This document shows, one piece after another, positions 43,961 through 55,182 of a DNA stretch of 64,000 bases. The notes under the pieces were generated by a model, which saw only the letters and a program-made list of their open reading frames with translations, was not told where the DNA came from and ran no database searches. How positions within the stretch are numbered: the first letter of the stretch is position 1; every line of letters begins with the position of its first letter. The position numbers and the translations under genes are program-made. Source of the DNA: Kingdonia uniflora (lineage: Eukaryota > Streptophyta > Magnoliopsida > Ranunculales > Circaeasteraceae); assembly GCA_014058105.1 (NCBI GenBank), contig JACGCM010000376.1, positions 186,001 to 250,000 on the forward strand, given 5' to 3'.

Positions 43961-45403
43961 CTATTGGAAAATTCTAATAAATCAATGAAAAGAAGTTGTG
44001 ATTTAGAGCTAAAAATTGAATTAAAATATTTATATTACATTCTAGGGTACTTGTATCAAGACAAACTTAAATTATCATGTTTTTTGAGGCAAAAAACCTA
44101 AACGATCGGCTAGGATCTGTTCTACACGCATCAGGCTAAGAAAGAATCGGATAAACTTCTTAATTTGGTGCCATGTGTTTTGTGCACTGCCACATGTCTA
44201 TTTCATATTTGATGAGCAGTTTGTACAACAACTTCCCATTTCCAACTTCCAAGTTCTAGGTCCTCAAAGTTATGCTTCTTTCTGTACATCTTCTCTTCTT
44301 CTGCCAACACAAATTAGGGATCTCTTCCTTTTGCATGAGGGCAATATAGTGATTATTGAAGAAAATCTAACAAATGTAGAATGAATATCGTGATAGGACT
44401 TGAATGCAAGATTCTCAGTGACAAGATGCATTTTTTTTCTCTCTCTCTCTCTCTCTCTCCTTGCGAAGTACCCACTGTAATTTTATTTTCATTGCTCTGC
44501 TTGCTGAAATTTTAAGGCCACTTTTGCGAAGATGAGGAGGATTGAAGAATGTTTTTGGTTACTGATTGAGGATTGTTTTTGCATTAGTATATACGCCTCT
44601 GATACGTCGTACCAATTTGATAGGTAATTATATTATCCTACACCAAGTTAAGATCACCGTCTTTTAGAGTTATCTTATCATTTTTCTTCTTATGATTTTG
44701 CCTTTCTTCTATCTTCCAACTCCTATTATTCTCTGTTTAACCATTGGCTTGATGGGATTTCACTTAATAAAGAAGAAACCACTACATTCACAAGTTTCTT
44801 CAATGTTATCTCTCTTCTCCCTCTTTATTATGGCCTGAACTCAGAAAATATGTATAAAAATAAATTCACTCTTTCTCCAACCTATTTGTGTGATTGACAT
44901 CTTTTATTGGTTTACATCAATTCAATTACCAACAGTACATTACAATTCCAACATCCAAGAAATTTACATTAGCAATCCATCATTTAACTTGTCAGAGAAA
45001 CTGTTTTAATTTTCAGAGAACAAGCTCAATTGAAACTTCTTAACTCAAGATACCATTGCCTTCAGTTGAGAAGGGACGATTATAAGGACCTATACCTCGA
45101 GTTAGAGTATCAAATAAGCTGGTACAACGCCAGACTCACGCAAAATATACAGTATGCATCCTGTCAACATTGACACCTGGACCACGAAATAAGAAGGAAC
45201 GTTGCTCAAGCTCTCCAAAGTAAAAAATAACGAGTTAAGAACACCTATCCCCCACGAACTAATAGTTGCAATATATACCTCCACTCTTCCCCCATTTTAG
45301 GAGAACGAGTTGATATACGTACACGAACTGAGTATAAGATTTATAAAAAGGAGGACATACAGAGGAGAAAGGGAGAGGTTTTCCAGCTTAAGAGATCTAA
45401 AAT
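43961..45403. other. Gene-free stretch
   Basis: No domain or RNA gene recognised. A small open frame at 44175-44384 (69 codons) has no support. It contains the (CT)n tract at 44433-44459. Confidence 0.45.
44433..44459. repeat. (CT)n microsatellite
   Basis: A run of T followed by about eleven CT units. Confidence 0.9.
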
Positions 45404-46605
45404 TGTAATTGTAGTAGCATATTTCTCTTATTCGATAAGAAGAAGGTATCACAGCCACGTCGAAGATATTCGATCATATTGTAGTAGCATATTCCCTAGA
45501 TTCAATAAGAAGAAGTTATCAGAACCACGTCGAATGTATTCTATCATTCGAGAAGATGTCAAGACTAAAACTATAGATCTTGACCCTCCACAAGTAGTCG
45601 TTACACTTAGTCAAATAGAGTCGTTGTACATGATCTGTGAAGTTCGTCCACCACCCATAAAGATAGGAAAATTATTTGTAACTACTTGTATCCATCTATA
45701 AATATAGACAAAGCATATGTCAATAAGCCTCTGGAATTTCTTTTCTCAAAACTTTTATAGTAACACTCTACTCAATCTCTCTACAAGTGTAATAGATTAG
45801 CATATAGTAGATTCAGATCACAAAATCCTCCACGAGGTAGTTGTTTTTCTCAAGTTTTGCTGAGTTTCTACGTAAAATCTACTGCGTTCTAGTCTTTATA
45901 TGCGATAAATTCATTGTTTTTTTACTTAAGTATTGGCAAAGTTTACCAACCGAAAAACTAGCTATTACAATTGGCATCGTCTATGGGAAACCTACTATTT
46001 TCTTTACAAAATCACATCATGAACAATTACTGCCATGACTAGCATGGACCTCAGAAGTGCCTCCAGTACACAGAGGAACAATGAGGACTTTCTAGAAACC
46101 ATCAACTTGTATAATGTTGTTGTCGAGCTTCAAAAATAGATGAAATCTAGCAGGGTTCACCAGCTCGAAGATCAGAGAATTCATGTTTAAATCCCTCTAA
46201 GTCGAGAGAGACGAGAGAAGGAAGGCCCTGGAACAGAAGAGTCGAACCAATCAAAAAGAAATGGAAAGTTTGCAAAGACAAAATGATCGATTCACTAATC
46301 GACAAGGATCACCCCTCCTAGCCCAAATTGATCACCGATCAAGAGCTTCCTTGAGGGAGAATGTACAAGGGAAGAATAAAACCAAACTTCCAAATCTCTA
46401 TAAAGGATCCCAGAGAGAGCATCACAACATTTTGGCCTCACATTATCAGCATCAACCACCCAGGAAAATTGACGCACTCATCATCAGGTCCCCTACTCCT
46501 CTAAGGTGACCAATCAGAACGGTTAGGCCCTGAAGGACAAGAGGATTTTGATCCTCAAGCTGCAGCAGCACCAAACATTCTCCCACAATTTACTACTTTA
46601 GATTT
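45404..46605 (+). mobile_element. 5' end of a Ty3/gypsy element (LTR, PBS and gag start)
   Basis: An LTR-like block ends GCTATTACA at 45969, the same last bases as the Tat-type LTR at 4857. It is followed by TTGGCATCGTCTATGGGAA, a gypsy-type primer site. A gag-like frame starts near 46035 (MTSMDLRSAS...) but soon meets stops; later pieces are Gln/Arg/Ser-rich. A TATAAATATAG box lies near 45697. Two 70 bp tandem copies (45410-45478 and 45479-45549) sit at the left of the LTR. The copia element at 46606 interrupts it, and I could not find its continuation after 52249. Confidence 0.6.
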
Positions 46606-47408
46606 TTGAGAATCGAGGTAGTTAATCTCTCATCTGCGACAAGAACGATACGCAAAATAAACCCTAACAGACAAAATGATTAAGTAAGAACAATAACGAC
46701 ACAAGGTTTCCCAGAGGAGGGAAGAAGAAAATCCTTGCAAATAAAAAACTACTCCCCAAACAATCCACTATGTTAATCAAACGGGTTACAGCGATCTCTC
46801 CGAGCTTCTCAAGCTTTAATGGAGTCTATCAAATTTTAGGTCTAGAATTAAACTCACAGGTAAAAGATTAGAAGAACATAATAACCTAAGTCCTCTTTAT
46901 ATACTAAAGGACTAAAATACAAGTGGAACGGATATCGATGCAAAACTAACGTCTTAGAAGAACTCATAAACGCAACCAGGCAAAACTCGTTCAAACGAAG
47001 CACAAAGTCATTCGAACGACTTTAGCGATTAAAGGTTCCAGCTCTAGTAAACATACAGGTCGTTCGAACGAAATCCCATCTCGTTCGAACGACTTCTTCG
47101 GTCTTTGAAAGCAAAATGTAACATTTAACATTCTCATTCGAACAAGCTTCATTCTCGTTCGAACGACTTTGACCTACTTTGAGTTCATCTTTAGCAATTC
47201 GAACAGAACCAGCTCGAGTCTTCAGGTAACATAGCCAGTTCAAACTCCAGGTAACTTAATCAGCTCAAACTTCTGTCGATCATAACCAGTTCGAACTTGA
47301 ACATTGAAAATCTCATTTTTCAATCCGTTTCAATCCGACTTTAGTCCTTGAACTGAAATAACTCGAACTAAAACGACTTCAAACATAATTCGATTTCATA
47401 CCTTAATA
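46606..47408 (-). repeat. 3' LTR of the 5.6 kb copia element
   Basis: About 800 bp, homologous along its length with 51419-52249. A TATATAAAGAGGACTTAGG-like promoter block lies on the minus strand near 46890. Three or more TCGTTCGAACGA or near-palindromes lie at 46990-47170. The minus-strand purine tract GTGGGAGAT directly precedes it (47409-47420). Confidence 0.9.
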
Positions 47409-47439
47409 ATCTCCCACGTGAATCAAATCTCGCATAACC

Positions 47440-47930
47440 CATCTTTAGATCTCCAAATGAATTGCTCGGACTACTCGGACCTTCAATCTTGAAGACCCAC
47501 AGAAGTTGTAAATGTCGTCAACTTCTGAAAAAATCATCACCTTTGTAAATATATCGGTCGGATTCACATCAATATGAATCTTCATGAGCTTCAATACACC
47601 GCCCTAGAGGAACGAGCAAATATAACGATATTGAATATCAATGTGTTTGGTCCTAGAGTGAAAAGCCGAATTATTTGCTAAATGTATAGTGCTTTGACTA
47701 TCACTATACAGCTTAGGAGAGTGTTGTTCTTTACCGAGCTCTTTCATCAACTCTTTAAGCCAAACCATATTTTTGCAAGCTTCTGTAGCTGCAACATATT
47801 TTGCCTCCGTCGTAGACAAAGCTACAATTTTCTGTAGCCTAGAAACCCATCTAACTGAACTGCTTCCCAATGTAAAAACGAAACCACTAGTGCTCTTTCG
47901 CCTATCCATGTCACCCGCCATATCAGAATC
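47440..47930 (-). pseudogene. RNase H of the 5.6 kb copia element
   Basis: Minus-strand frame with DRRKSTSGFVFTLGS, SRLQKIVALSTTEAKYVAA, LYSDSQSTIHLANN (catalytic Asp kept) and HSRTKHIDIQYRYI, the canonical copia RNase H. It would degrade the RNA strand during reverse transcription. The upstream frame is shifted. Confidence 0.9.
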
Positions 47931-47939
47931 AACAAAACC

Positions 47940-49240
47940 TTATATGCATATTTGAGAACCCCCATAATATAATATCATATCTTGGGTCCTTTATAGATAC
48001 CTCAGTATCTATTTTACAGCTTTCCAATGTTCCTTGCCTGGATTGCACATATACCTACTAACAACTCCCATTGCTTGGGTAATGTCCGGTCTTGTACAAA
48101 TCATAGCGTACATTAGGCCACACCGTGGATTGATAAAGAACTTTCCACAACTCATCGCGATCCTTCTGCGTCTTCGAAAAAAAATCCTTTGATAATTTGA
48201 AGTAACCTCCCAATGGTGTACTAACAACTTTATAACCATACATATTGAAATGCTTAAGTACTTTGCCGATGTACTCAGCTTGAGATAGCTTTAATTTTCG
48301 CCATTTTCTATCCCTTGTAACACGCAAACCAAGAACTTGTTTTGCCGTACCCCTGACCTTCATAGAAAACTCCCAGAATAAATGTTCCTTCAACTTAACC
48401 ATTTCTCCTATGTCGGCACCTGTACCAACATATCATCTACATACAGAAGTAGAATGATATATGAGTTCCCCGTATTCTTGATAAAACAACAGTGATCCGC
48501 ATTACTTTCGAATAACCATTTCTGGACATGAATTTTTTGAACTTCAAATACCACTATCTCGGCGTTTGTTGCAAATCATATAAGTTCTTCGTGAGCCTAC
48601 ACACAATATCATTTTTCCCTTTCACAGAGTACCCTTCTGGCTGCCTCATATAAATCTTTTCATCGAGGTTGCCATGAAGAAATGTTGTCTTGACATCTAG
48701 TTGCTCAAGATACAAATCTTCAACTACAACTATATTCATCACAACCCAAATTGTAGACATCTTTACAACATGAGCAAAAATTTCATTGAAATTAACGTTT
48801 TATTTCTACTGAAAGCCTTTCACCACAAGTCTAGCCTAGAATCTCTTTGAACCGTCATATTATTATATTAGTCTGTATACCCACTTGTTGTGCAATGTTC
48901 TTTTCCCTTTCAGTAATCGAACTAAATCCCAAGTTTGATTTACTGATAATGACTGCATCTCATCATCCATGGCAAGCTCCCACTTGTTCTTGGCTTCCAC
49001 ATCTAAAGCCTCCTTGTAACTTTCAGGTTCACCACCATCTGTAAGTAATAAGTAATTTAAGGAGTTAACGTACCTAGCCAAAATTATTGCAACTCTCGGC
49101 GCCTTTCGAAGTGCTATTGGAATGTTTAGATCATTAGGTTCCTCGCCTTGATCCGGTGCATCGAACTCAACCACGACTTCTTCATCAACCTCTCGAGAGG
49201 GTTCATCATCATTAATGTCGATACTTTCCACTGCTTCACT
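47940..49240 (-). pseudogene. Reverse transcriptase of the 5.6 kb copia element
   Basis: Right to left: SYKEALDVEAKNKWELAMDDEM and WDLVRLLKGKRTLHNKWVYR (49050-48870); LEQLDVKTTFLHGNLDEKIYMRQPEGY (about 48620-48710); LLYVDDML at 48423-48446; QVLGLRVTRDR and LSQAEYIGKVLKHFNM (48240-48350); then RPDITQAMGVVSRYM (about 48050-48095). The catalytic YVDDM is intact, but frames change near 48850, 48555, 48400 and 48180. Confidence 0.9.
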
Positions 49241-49299
49241 TTGTTTCCTTTCTACAAATACTTTAAAGTCTTTATATAAGACTTCTTTATTGAATGTAA

Positions 49300-50205
49300 C
49301 ATTACGGCTCCGGATAACTTTCAGATTCTTCGCATCTCAAAATTGGTACCCAAACTCATCACTACTGTATCTAATGAATATGCACTTCATCGACTTTGTA
49401 TCTAACTTGGTCCTTGTATCTAAATTATCAAGCACATATGAGGTACAACCAAAAATACGTAAGTGATTAAGGTTTACCTCTTTACTGATTTATGCCACTT
49501 CAGGAAGTCCAAAATCCAAAGTTGTTGAAGACCCTCTGTTAATCAAGTACGCCGCCGTACTAACCACATCCGCCCAAAAATACTTTGGTAATCAAGCGTT
49601 GAGTCTCATACTCTGGCTTTTTCATTTATTGTTCGGTTCATGCATTCTGCAACACTATTTTGTTGCGGTGATCTGGTAATAATCTTTTGTCTCCTAATCC
49701 CGTTTGATGCCCAAAAGTCTTCAAACTCGTCACTACATTATTCACCCCCGTTATTCGACCTGAGGCACTTCAGTTTCAAAGCGGTTTCATTTTCAACTAG
49801 AGCCCTCTACCTCATAAATTTAACGAACACAATTGATTTGTTCTTCACGAAGTAGACCCACAGTTTACAAGTAGCATCATCGATAAAAGTAACATAATAA
49901 TAAGAGACACCAAGATAAGATACATTGGTTGGCCCCTAAACATCTGTGTGTACAAGATCCAGCTTTCCAGGTTTCATTACTCTTCCAGATAATTTGAAAC
50001 TGACCTTCTTCTGATTTGCAAGAACATGTTCTTCACAAAACTTGAGATCAACCACAACAAGACCCTCTAGCTTTCCCTTTATTGCCATTATATTCATCCC
50101 CTTTTCACTCATGTGACCGAGCCGTTTATGCCACGTACTTATATCAATCTCCGGAATGGCCACACAAATAGTAAAAATTGTGTTTTGCGTTGTATACAAC
50201 ATCCC
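49300..50205 (-). pseudogene. Integrase of the 5.6 kb copia element
   Basis: The pre-integrase zinc region reads STWHKRLGHMSEKGMN with a later C of the HHCC set (50202-50010), followed by KLDLVHTDV at the start of the catalytic core (about 49940). Further core and C-terminal pieces are scattered to about 49300 in different frames. Confidence 0.82.
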
Positions 50206-50273
50206 TTATCGTAAGCCTTGAGCTACTAGCATAGCTCCCTTTGTAACCTTCTAGAAGGTTGTACCAAAGGTAC

Positions 50274-51400
50274 TTACATATCCTCCATCATCTGCCAATT
50301 TGATAACCGATATAAGGTTACGCCCCAATTTAGGTACAAGTCGTACATTCTGTAAAACCACTGTTCCCTCTGAAGTAACAACAACCTAGCATTTCCCTTT
50401 CCAGTAATTTTGTGTGCACTCTTATCTGCAAGAAAGACCGTACCGAAGTCGCCTTTAACAATATTAGTTAGAAAACTTACGTTCGCAGTAATATGGAAAA
50501 AGGAACCCGAATCAACTATCCAAGATTCATTCACATCCTCACACGATAGTAGTAGAGCCTCATCAGAACTAACCTCCTCCGTAAGGTTCATTGTATCTTT
50601 CTCTTCATCATCAATCTTCTTAGAAGAAGAAGAGTTACAATCTCGCCTGAAGTGACCATTTTTTTCACAAGTCCAATACGCACCAGGCGGCTTAGACTTT
50701 CCTCTTGACTGTGATCGACCCCTTCCAAATTTTGGCCCTTTTTTGTAAGACCTCCCTCTTTCCTCGACATTCAACATACCATCGTTTGAACTCGAAGATG
50801 GTTCAGATTTTTTACGCCTATTATCTTCACTCATAATCAAAGAGATTATAGTGTTAAATTTGATGTCTTTCCCCGATGAATTACTCACTGCTGTAATGAA
50901 CCCTTCTCAGCTCTCTGGTATCTACCCTAGAAGAGCCCACACTCTCACCTCCTTGGTAAAAGTGATTTTAACAGATTCCAGTTGAGCATGTATGGTATTG
51001 AACTCACTGATATGAGGTTGCACACTGCCATTATCCTTCATCTTCAAAGTAAACAAGCACCATAAAAGATGTACCTTGTTTACCCCAGACGGTTCTGAGT
51101 ACATAACGGATAACGTCTCCATCAAACCCTTCATTGTCGCAACTTTGAAAATTATGTGTAGAATCTGAGATGACAGCGCTAACCTAACGGTTCCAAGCGT
51201 CTTACGATCCAATTGCGCCCACTTGGTAGTATTATATTCTACTGGCATCATCTTAGTTCTACCCAGTGGTAAATCAAGATCCTTTTGATAGAGGTAATCT
51301 TCTATCTATATCTTCCACACTCCAAAATTTGATCCATAGAACTTCGTGATCTTCAAATTTTCCTGATCGACCATTACTCTTCACCACACAACCCTATAAC
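50274..51400 (-). pseudogene. gag and protease of the 5.6 kb copia element
   Basis: The first frame (51251-50922) carries the copia Gag core (WAQLDRKTLGTVRLALS and a KVHLLWCLFTLKM-type stretch). The second (50888-50274) carries an Arg/Gly/Ser-rich stretch, a zinc knuckle in which the first Cys is Tyr (YWTCEKNGHFRRDC, about 50678-50637), and the protease motif WIVDSGS with the active Asp (about 50527-50507). A frameshift near 50900 separates them. Confidence 0.85.
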
Positions 51401-51418
51401 ACTTACTCTGACACCAAT

Positions 51419-52249
51419 TGTTAAGAATCGAGGTAGCTAATCTCTCTTTTGTGACAAGAACGATACGCAGAATAAGTCCTAATAGACAAAATGATCAAGC
51501 AACAACAATAATGACACAAGGTTTACCAGAGGAGGGAAGTGGAATACCCTTGCTGATAAGAAAATCATTCCCCGAACAATCCACTATGTTAATCAAATAA
51601 GTTACAACGATCTCTCCAAGCTTCTCAAGCTTTAATGGAGTCTCTTAAATTCTAGGTCTATAATTAAACTCTCAGGGAAAAGATTAAAAGAACATAATAA
51701 CCTAAGTCCTCTTTATATACTAGAGGATTAAAATACAAGTAGAACGGATCTCGAGGCAAAACTGACGTCTTAAAAGAACTCGTAAAGGCAACCAGGCAAA
51801 ACTCGTTTGAACGAAGCACAAAGTCGTTCGAACGACTTTAGCAATTAAAGGTTCCAGCCCTAGAAAACATACAGGTCGTTCAAACAAAATCCCATCTCGT
51901 TCGAACGACTTCTTCGATCTTTGAAAACAAAATGTAACATTTGACAATCTCGTTCGAACGAGCTCCATTCTCGTTCGAACGACTTCGACCTACTTTGAGT
52001 TCATCTTCAGCACTTCGAACAGAACCAGCTCGAGTCTTCAGGTAACATAACCAATTCGAACTCTAGGTAACTTAACCAGCTCGAATCTTCAAGTAACTTA
52101 ACCAGCTCGAACTTCTATCGATCATAACCAGTTTGAATCTGAACATTGGAAATCTCATTTTCAATCCGTTTCAATCCGACTTTAATCCTTGAACTGAAAT
52201 AACTTGAACTAAAACGACCTCAAACATAATTCGAGTTCATACATTAACA
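51419..52249 (-). repeat. 5' LTR of the 5.6 kb copia element
   Basis: Plus strand TGTTAAGAATCG to CATTAACA. Four TCGTTCGAACGA palindromes or close forms lie at 51820-51980. It is followed on the minus strand by the primer site TGGTGTCAGAGTAAG (51400-51416), a one- or two-base variant of the initiator-Met site. Confidence 0.9.
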
Positions 52250-52875
52250 TGGATGACCTAAAAAATCGGATTCAGACAATACATTTTAACAACCCTAGTT
52301 GAAGATCCGCTCTAGACAGGGTCGAGACAAATCCCCATTAAACAAAAACTTGTCGTAAGATCCTTGTCGGTGTGAAATATGTGCATCACGCCGTCTAGGA
52401 GAACGGTAATAAACAGCATTTGTGGAATATCATCTTTGGTTGGATGTAATTGGCCTTGAATTTCTTATCGTTCTTCAAATACAACCCTTTTTTTTCTTCC
52501 GGATCTCGACCGAATTACGGCTTCCCTTGAATCTCTTATCACTCGAAATTTAGGGTCACAACTTTGGTGTGGGTCTCCCTTTGGCATTTGCATTTTATTG
52601 GGTTTGACTCAGGTAATTTTTTTTAAGGGTTTTGAAAAAAATGAGAGAGAGATGATGAAACAGTGTGGGGAGAAAACGAGTTCGAGTTGGTTTTGTTGAA
52701 CAGATGAAGCGGCGATGTTCTGTTTACCGCGTGGTGTTTTGATTACAGAAAATTTATTAAATTAAATCCACGTCAGCACAACTGCTGGAAGGATATGAGT
52801 GTGAGTTAGGTTTGTGGGTTCTGACGCGTGGTCGAGGTCGTCAGAACCCACACCGAACTGCTGGAGATGCTCTAA
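52250..52875. other. Gene-free stretch with a MITE-like right end and hairpin
   Basis: Ends CTGGAGATGCTC, the reverse complement of the GAGCATCTCCA MITE terminus, so a MITE probably lies here; its left end was not found. Inside, GTGGGTTCTGACG and CGTCAGAACCCAC (52814-52851) form a perfect 13 bp inverted repeat with a 12 base loop. Confidence 0.45.
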
Positions 52876-53005
52876 GTTAATAATTTGAAATCAAACTTAC
52901 ATATATTTTTTTAAAGACACTTGCATAAGTTACATTTTCCCCTCAATTAATAATTCAGTTGTCATTTGTATCCAAACAGGTACTAAAGGAACAAAACGAA
53001 ACCAA

Positions 53006-53052
53006 AGACCAGAACTTGAGTCTGGCGCCTTAGGCCACTCGGCCATCCTGAC
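53006..53052 (-). pseudogene. tRNA-Leu (CAA) 5'-half fragment
   Basis: 47 nt on the minus strand match the first part of the intact tRNA-Leu at 27793-27876, from GTCAGGATGGCC through the anticodon loop CTCAAGT and stem to GGTCT, with one change in the D loop region. The variable arm, T arm and 3' acceptor are missing. Confidence 0.9.
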
Positions 53053-53319
53053 TTGATGTCTATAAGCCTAAACTATAATTTAACAAACCCTATTTTTCTA
53101 ATAAACTTATCCTTATTTATTTAAAAATCGTTTTTACTAATTAACTCTAAATAAATAGAGGGGTTTTCTAAATATTTTCATTAAATAAAATTTCCCTCCA
53201 AATATTTTCTCCCTTAAAAAATATCCTATATTTAAATCTCCAGTTTCACGCATTGATATCTGCCAAAACTTACTCATTTACATCTTTTATGTTACTCTTC
53301 AAAATCTACAATATTTTCT

Positions 53320-53328
53320 TATATAAAA
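53320..53328 (+). promoter_or_regulatory. TATA box of the OVATE family gene
   Basis: TATATAAAA lies 43-51 bp upstream of the start codon at 53371. It is well formed and predicts a very short 5' untranslated region, rich in A (CAACAAAGAAGAAG). Confidence 0.5.
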
Positions 53329-53370
53329 TCTCCCCTAAACCCCATTAGAGTCAACAAAGAAGAAGAAAAA

Positions 53371-54201
53371 ATGACTAAAAACCTTCAAGAAACTCTTCAT
53401 AAACAACTCTCAAAGCTCAAGATATCAACCCCAAGTCTCCGAATCCCCTCGAAATCTTTCTCCAATTCTAAAAGTTGGATCTTATCGGGTTGTCGACACC
53501 CCAAGACCCCATCATTTGCTATCGTAGACGATAAACAAGCTCGTACTCAAAAGGATGAAGCGGCAGCAACTCTTTCGGATGTTGATAAGTTCCTTTTCGA
53601 GAACTTTAGTTCGTTGTTTCGAGAAGAGAAGAATAAGAAGAAAGAAGAACATGATGCAAACCCTAATAATAATGGGTTTTTATTCGAGTCCCCGAAGTTT
53701 AACATCGAGTTACCACCCGATCTCCGAGGGACACACAGGTTCTTTACGTCACCGGGAACATCAAGTTCATTAATCGAAGAAGCACGATCAAGTGTGGCGT
53801 CCAACCGAATGTCTACATCGGATGAAGCTGGGTCTAGCTACACAATTTCGAAAGAATCACCCCCAAGAGAATCTATTGAGGTAAAAGGGGTAAATCTCCC
53901 AGACGAAAGCATCGCATTATTAACGTACTCACCTGCCCCTTACGACGATTTCCGACAATCCATGCTGGAAATGATCGAAGCTCGACTGCGAGACGACAAA
54001 CATAATCGAGCAGTTGATTGGGATTTCATGGAAGAGTTGTTATTTTGTTACTTGAGGTTGAATGAGAAGAAAGCGTATAAGTACATATTAAGCGCATTTA
54101 CGGACGTAGTCGTGAAAATGAGGGAATACAGCGAAAGAGCACCGACACACCGGATTCCGACAACCAAAGAGAAGAGGAGGAGAAACGGAGATGTAACCTA
54201 A
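53371..54201 (+). CDS. OFP: OVATE family protein (transcriptional repressor)
   Basis: An intronless gene of 276 codons. The start at 53371 follows an AAGAAGAAAAA leader with no upstream in-frame ATG. The N-terminus is basic (about residues 8-45), followed by a Lys/Glu-rich stretch (86-95) and Ser-rich linkers. The OVATE domain covers about residues 181-250: ALLTYSPAPYDDFRQSM, VDWDFMEELLFCYLRLN and YILSAFTDVV, followed by a basic C-terminus ending EKRRRNGDVT. OFPs are plant-only nuclear repressors that bind TALE homeodomain and TRM proteins and influence organ shape; absence of introns is usual. The domain is complete. It closely resembles the OFP13/16/18 type, but the subgroup is not certain. 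Confidence 0.93.
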   Translation: MTKNLQETLHKQLSKLKISTPSLRIPSKSFSNSKSWILSGCRHPKTPSFAIVDDKQARTQKDEAAATLSDVDKFLFENFSSLFREEKNKKKEEHDANPNNNGFLFESPKFNIELPPDLRGTHRFFTSPGTSSSLIEEARSSVASNRMSTSDEAGSSYTISKESPPRESIEVKGVNLPDESIALLTYSPAPYDDFRQSMLEMIEARLRDDKHNRAVDWDFMEELLFCYLRLNEKKAYKYILSAFTDVVVKMREYSERAPTHRIPTTKEKRRRNGDVT

Positions 54202-54292
54202 GGTTGTTATTAACTTCAATATCATAAAAGAGATGCGTAAATGTTGGCGCAAGATAAGGTGACAAACTATTGTTATTTGATTCACATGCAAA

Positions 54293-54293
<1 letters not shown>

Positions 54294-54328
<35 letters not shown>
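54294..54328. repeat. (AAT)n microsatellite
   Basis: About eleven ATA units in a row, 90 bp after the OFP stop codon. Confidence 0.95.
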
Positions 54329-55182
54329 CAAATAATTCTAAAATATTTTTCTAGTTTTTCAAATTTTAGGTTTGAAATGAAACCCAATTTCTTTTGATCA
54401 GAAATTGAAATACCAGTCCGAAATCTGATATATCACGGGTATCTCATTTTTTATATATGGCTGACATTTCTGATAAGTAAACCATGGATATTTTGTGGAA
54501 GAAGAAACAAAGTTAAACATGGATGATGTGATTCCTCCATATAGGCACAACAAAAAGGACAGCACAATGTACAAGCCAAAAAATAAAACAGAACAAATGA
54601 ACAATTACGTAAAAACGAAGAAACCAGAGCTGTTACTAACCAAATTTGTACTAGGAGCCGTTAGAGCGTATGAAGTTAATTATCCCATATGTTTGCCGCG
54701 CTCCTTAGACCTGTGTGATTACTGGCACTTCTGTGTTGGGAGAGAATTGTTGAGATACCATCTGATGTCTAGGTCTTGCAACAAATTGATACTTGATATG
54801 CAGAGTACTCAGATATATATATGAATGTTTCAAAAAACTGCTCCAAAGTATAACTTCACATAGAAAGAAAAATTATAGGGACAAACATTGGTGTAATCTT
54901 TCAAATAGCTAGTAAGCTCCATTTGCATCCAATTTCTATTAAAATTCAAATTGTTATCAGTTGACATGAATCGAAATAAGGATTGCACAAACAGTACACA
55001 TAAATATCCATCTCTTGAGTTGTGTATCAAAAGGAACCTCTGACCTAAGTACGGTTCTCAAAATCCACTGTGCATAAGCAAAATCCCCAGTAAGGTTTAT
55101 ATGATGAATGCATAAAAAGCTATCCCCCCTCTCCTTATAAACAAAATTATAATGAACCTCTGAGTTCATCCTGTAATATCCT
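54329..55182. other. Intergenic region between convergent OFP and DDT/WHIM genes
   Basis: Probably holds the 3' untranslated regions of both genes. A 109-codon frame at 54495-54824 shows no domain or composition that supports it as a gene. Confidence 0.5.

Larger units (their letters stand above)
46606..52249 (-). mobile_element. 5.6 kb Ty1/copia element with both LTRs (minus strand)
   Basis: LTRs are at 46606-47408 and 51419-52249. On the minus strand the order is 5' LTR, primer site TGGTGTCAGAGT, gag, zinc knuckle, protease, integrase, RT, RNase H, purine tract GTGGGAGAT and 3' LTR. Integrase before RT is the copia order. All domains are present but the frame is split into at least eight pieces. 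The LTRs differ at about 13 of the first 99 aligned bases, so the copy is old. No target duplication could be matched. Its U3 carries TCGTTCGAACGA palindromes. It interrupts the gypsy fragment at 45404-46605. Confidence 0.93.

Noticed and set aside
46601..52254. Target-site duplication of the 5.6 kb copia element
   Set aside because: The five bases on each side (GATTT-like left, TGGAT right) do not match even allowing one change.
54495..54824. Plus-strand frame of 109 codons between OFP and the DDT/WHIM gene
   Set aside because: No recognisable motif, and it lies in the likely 3' untranslated region.
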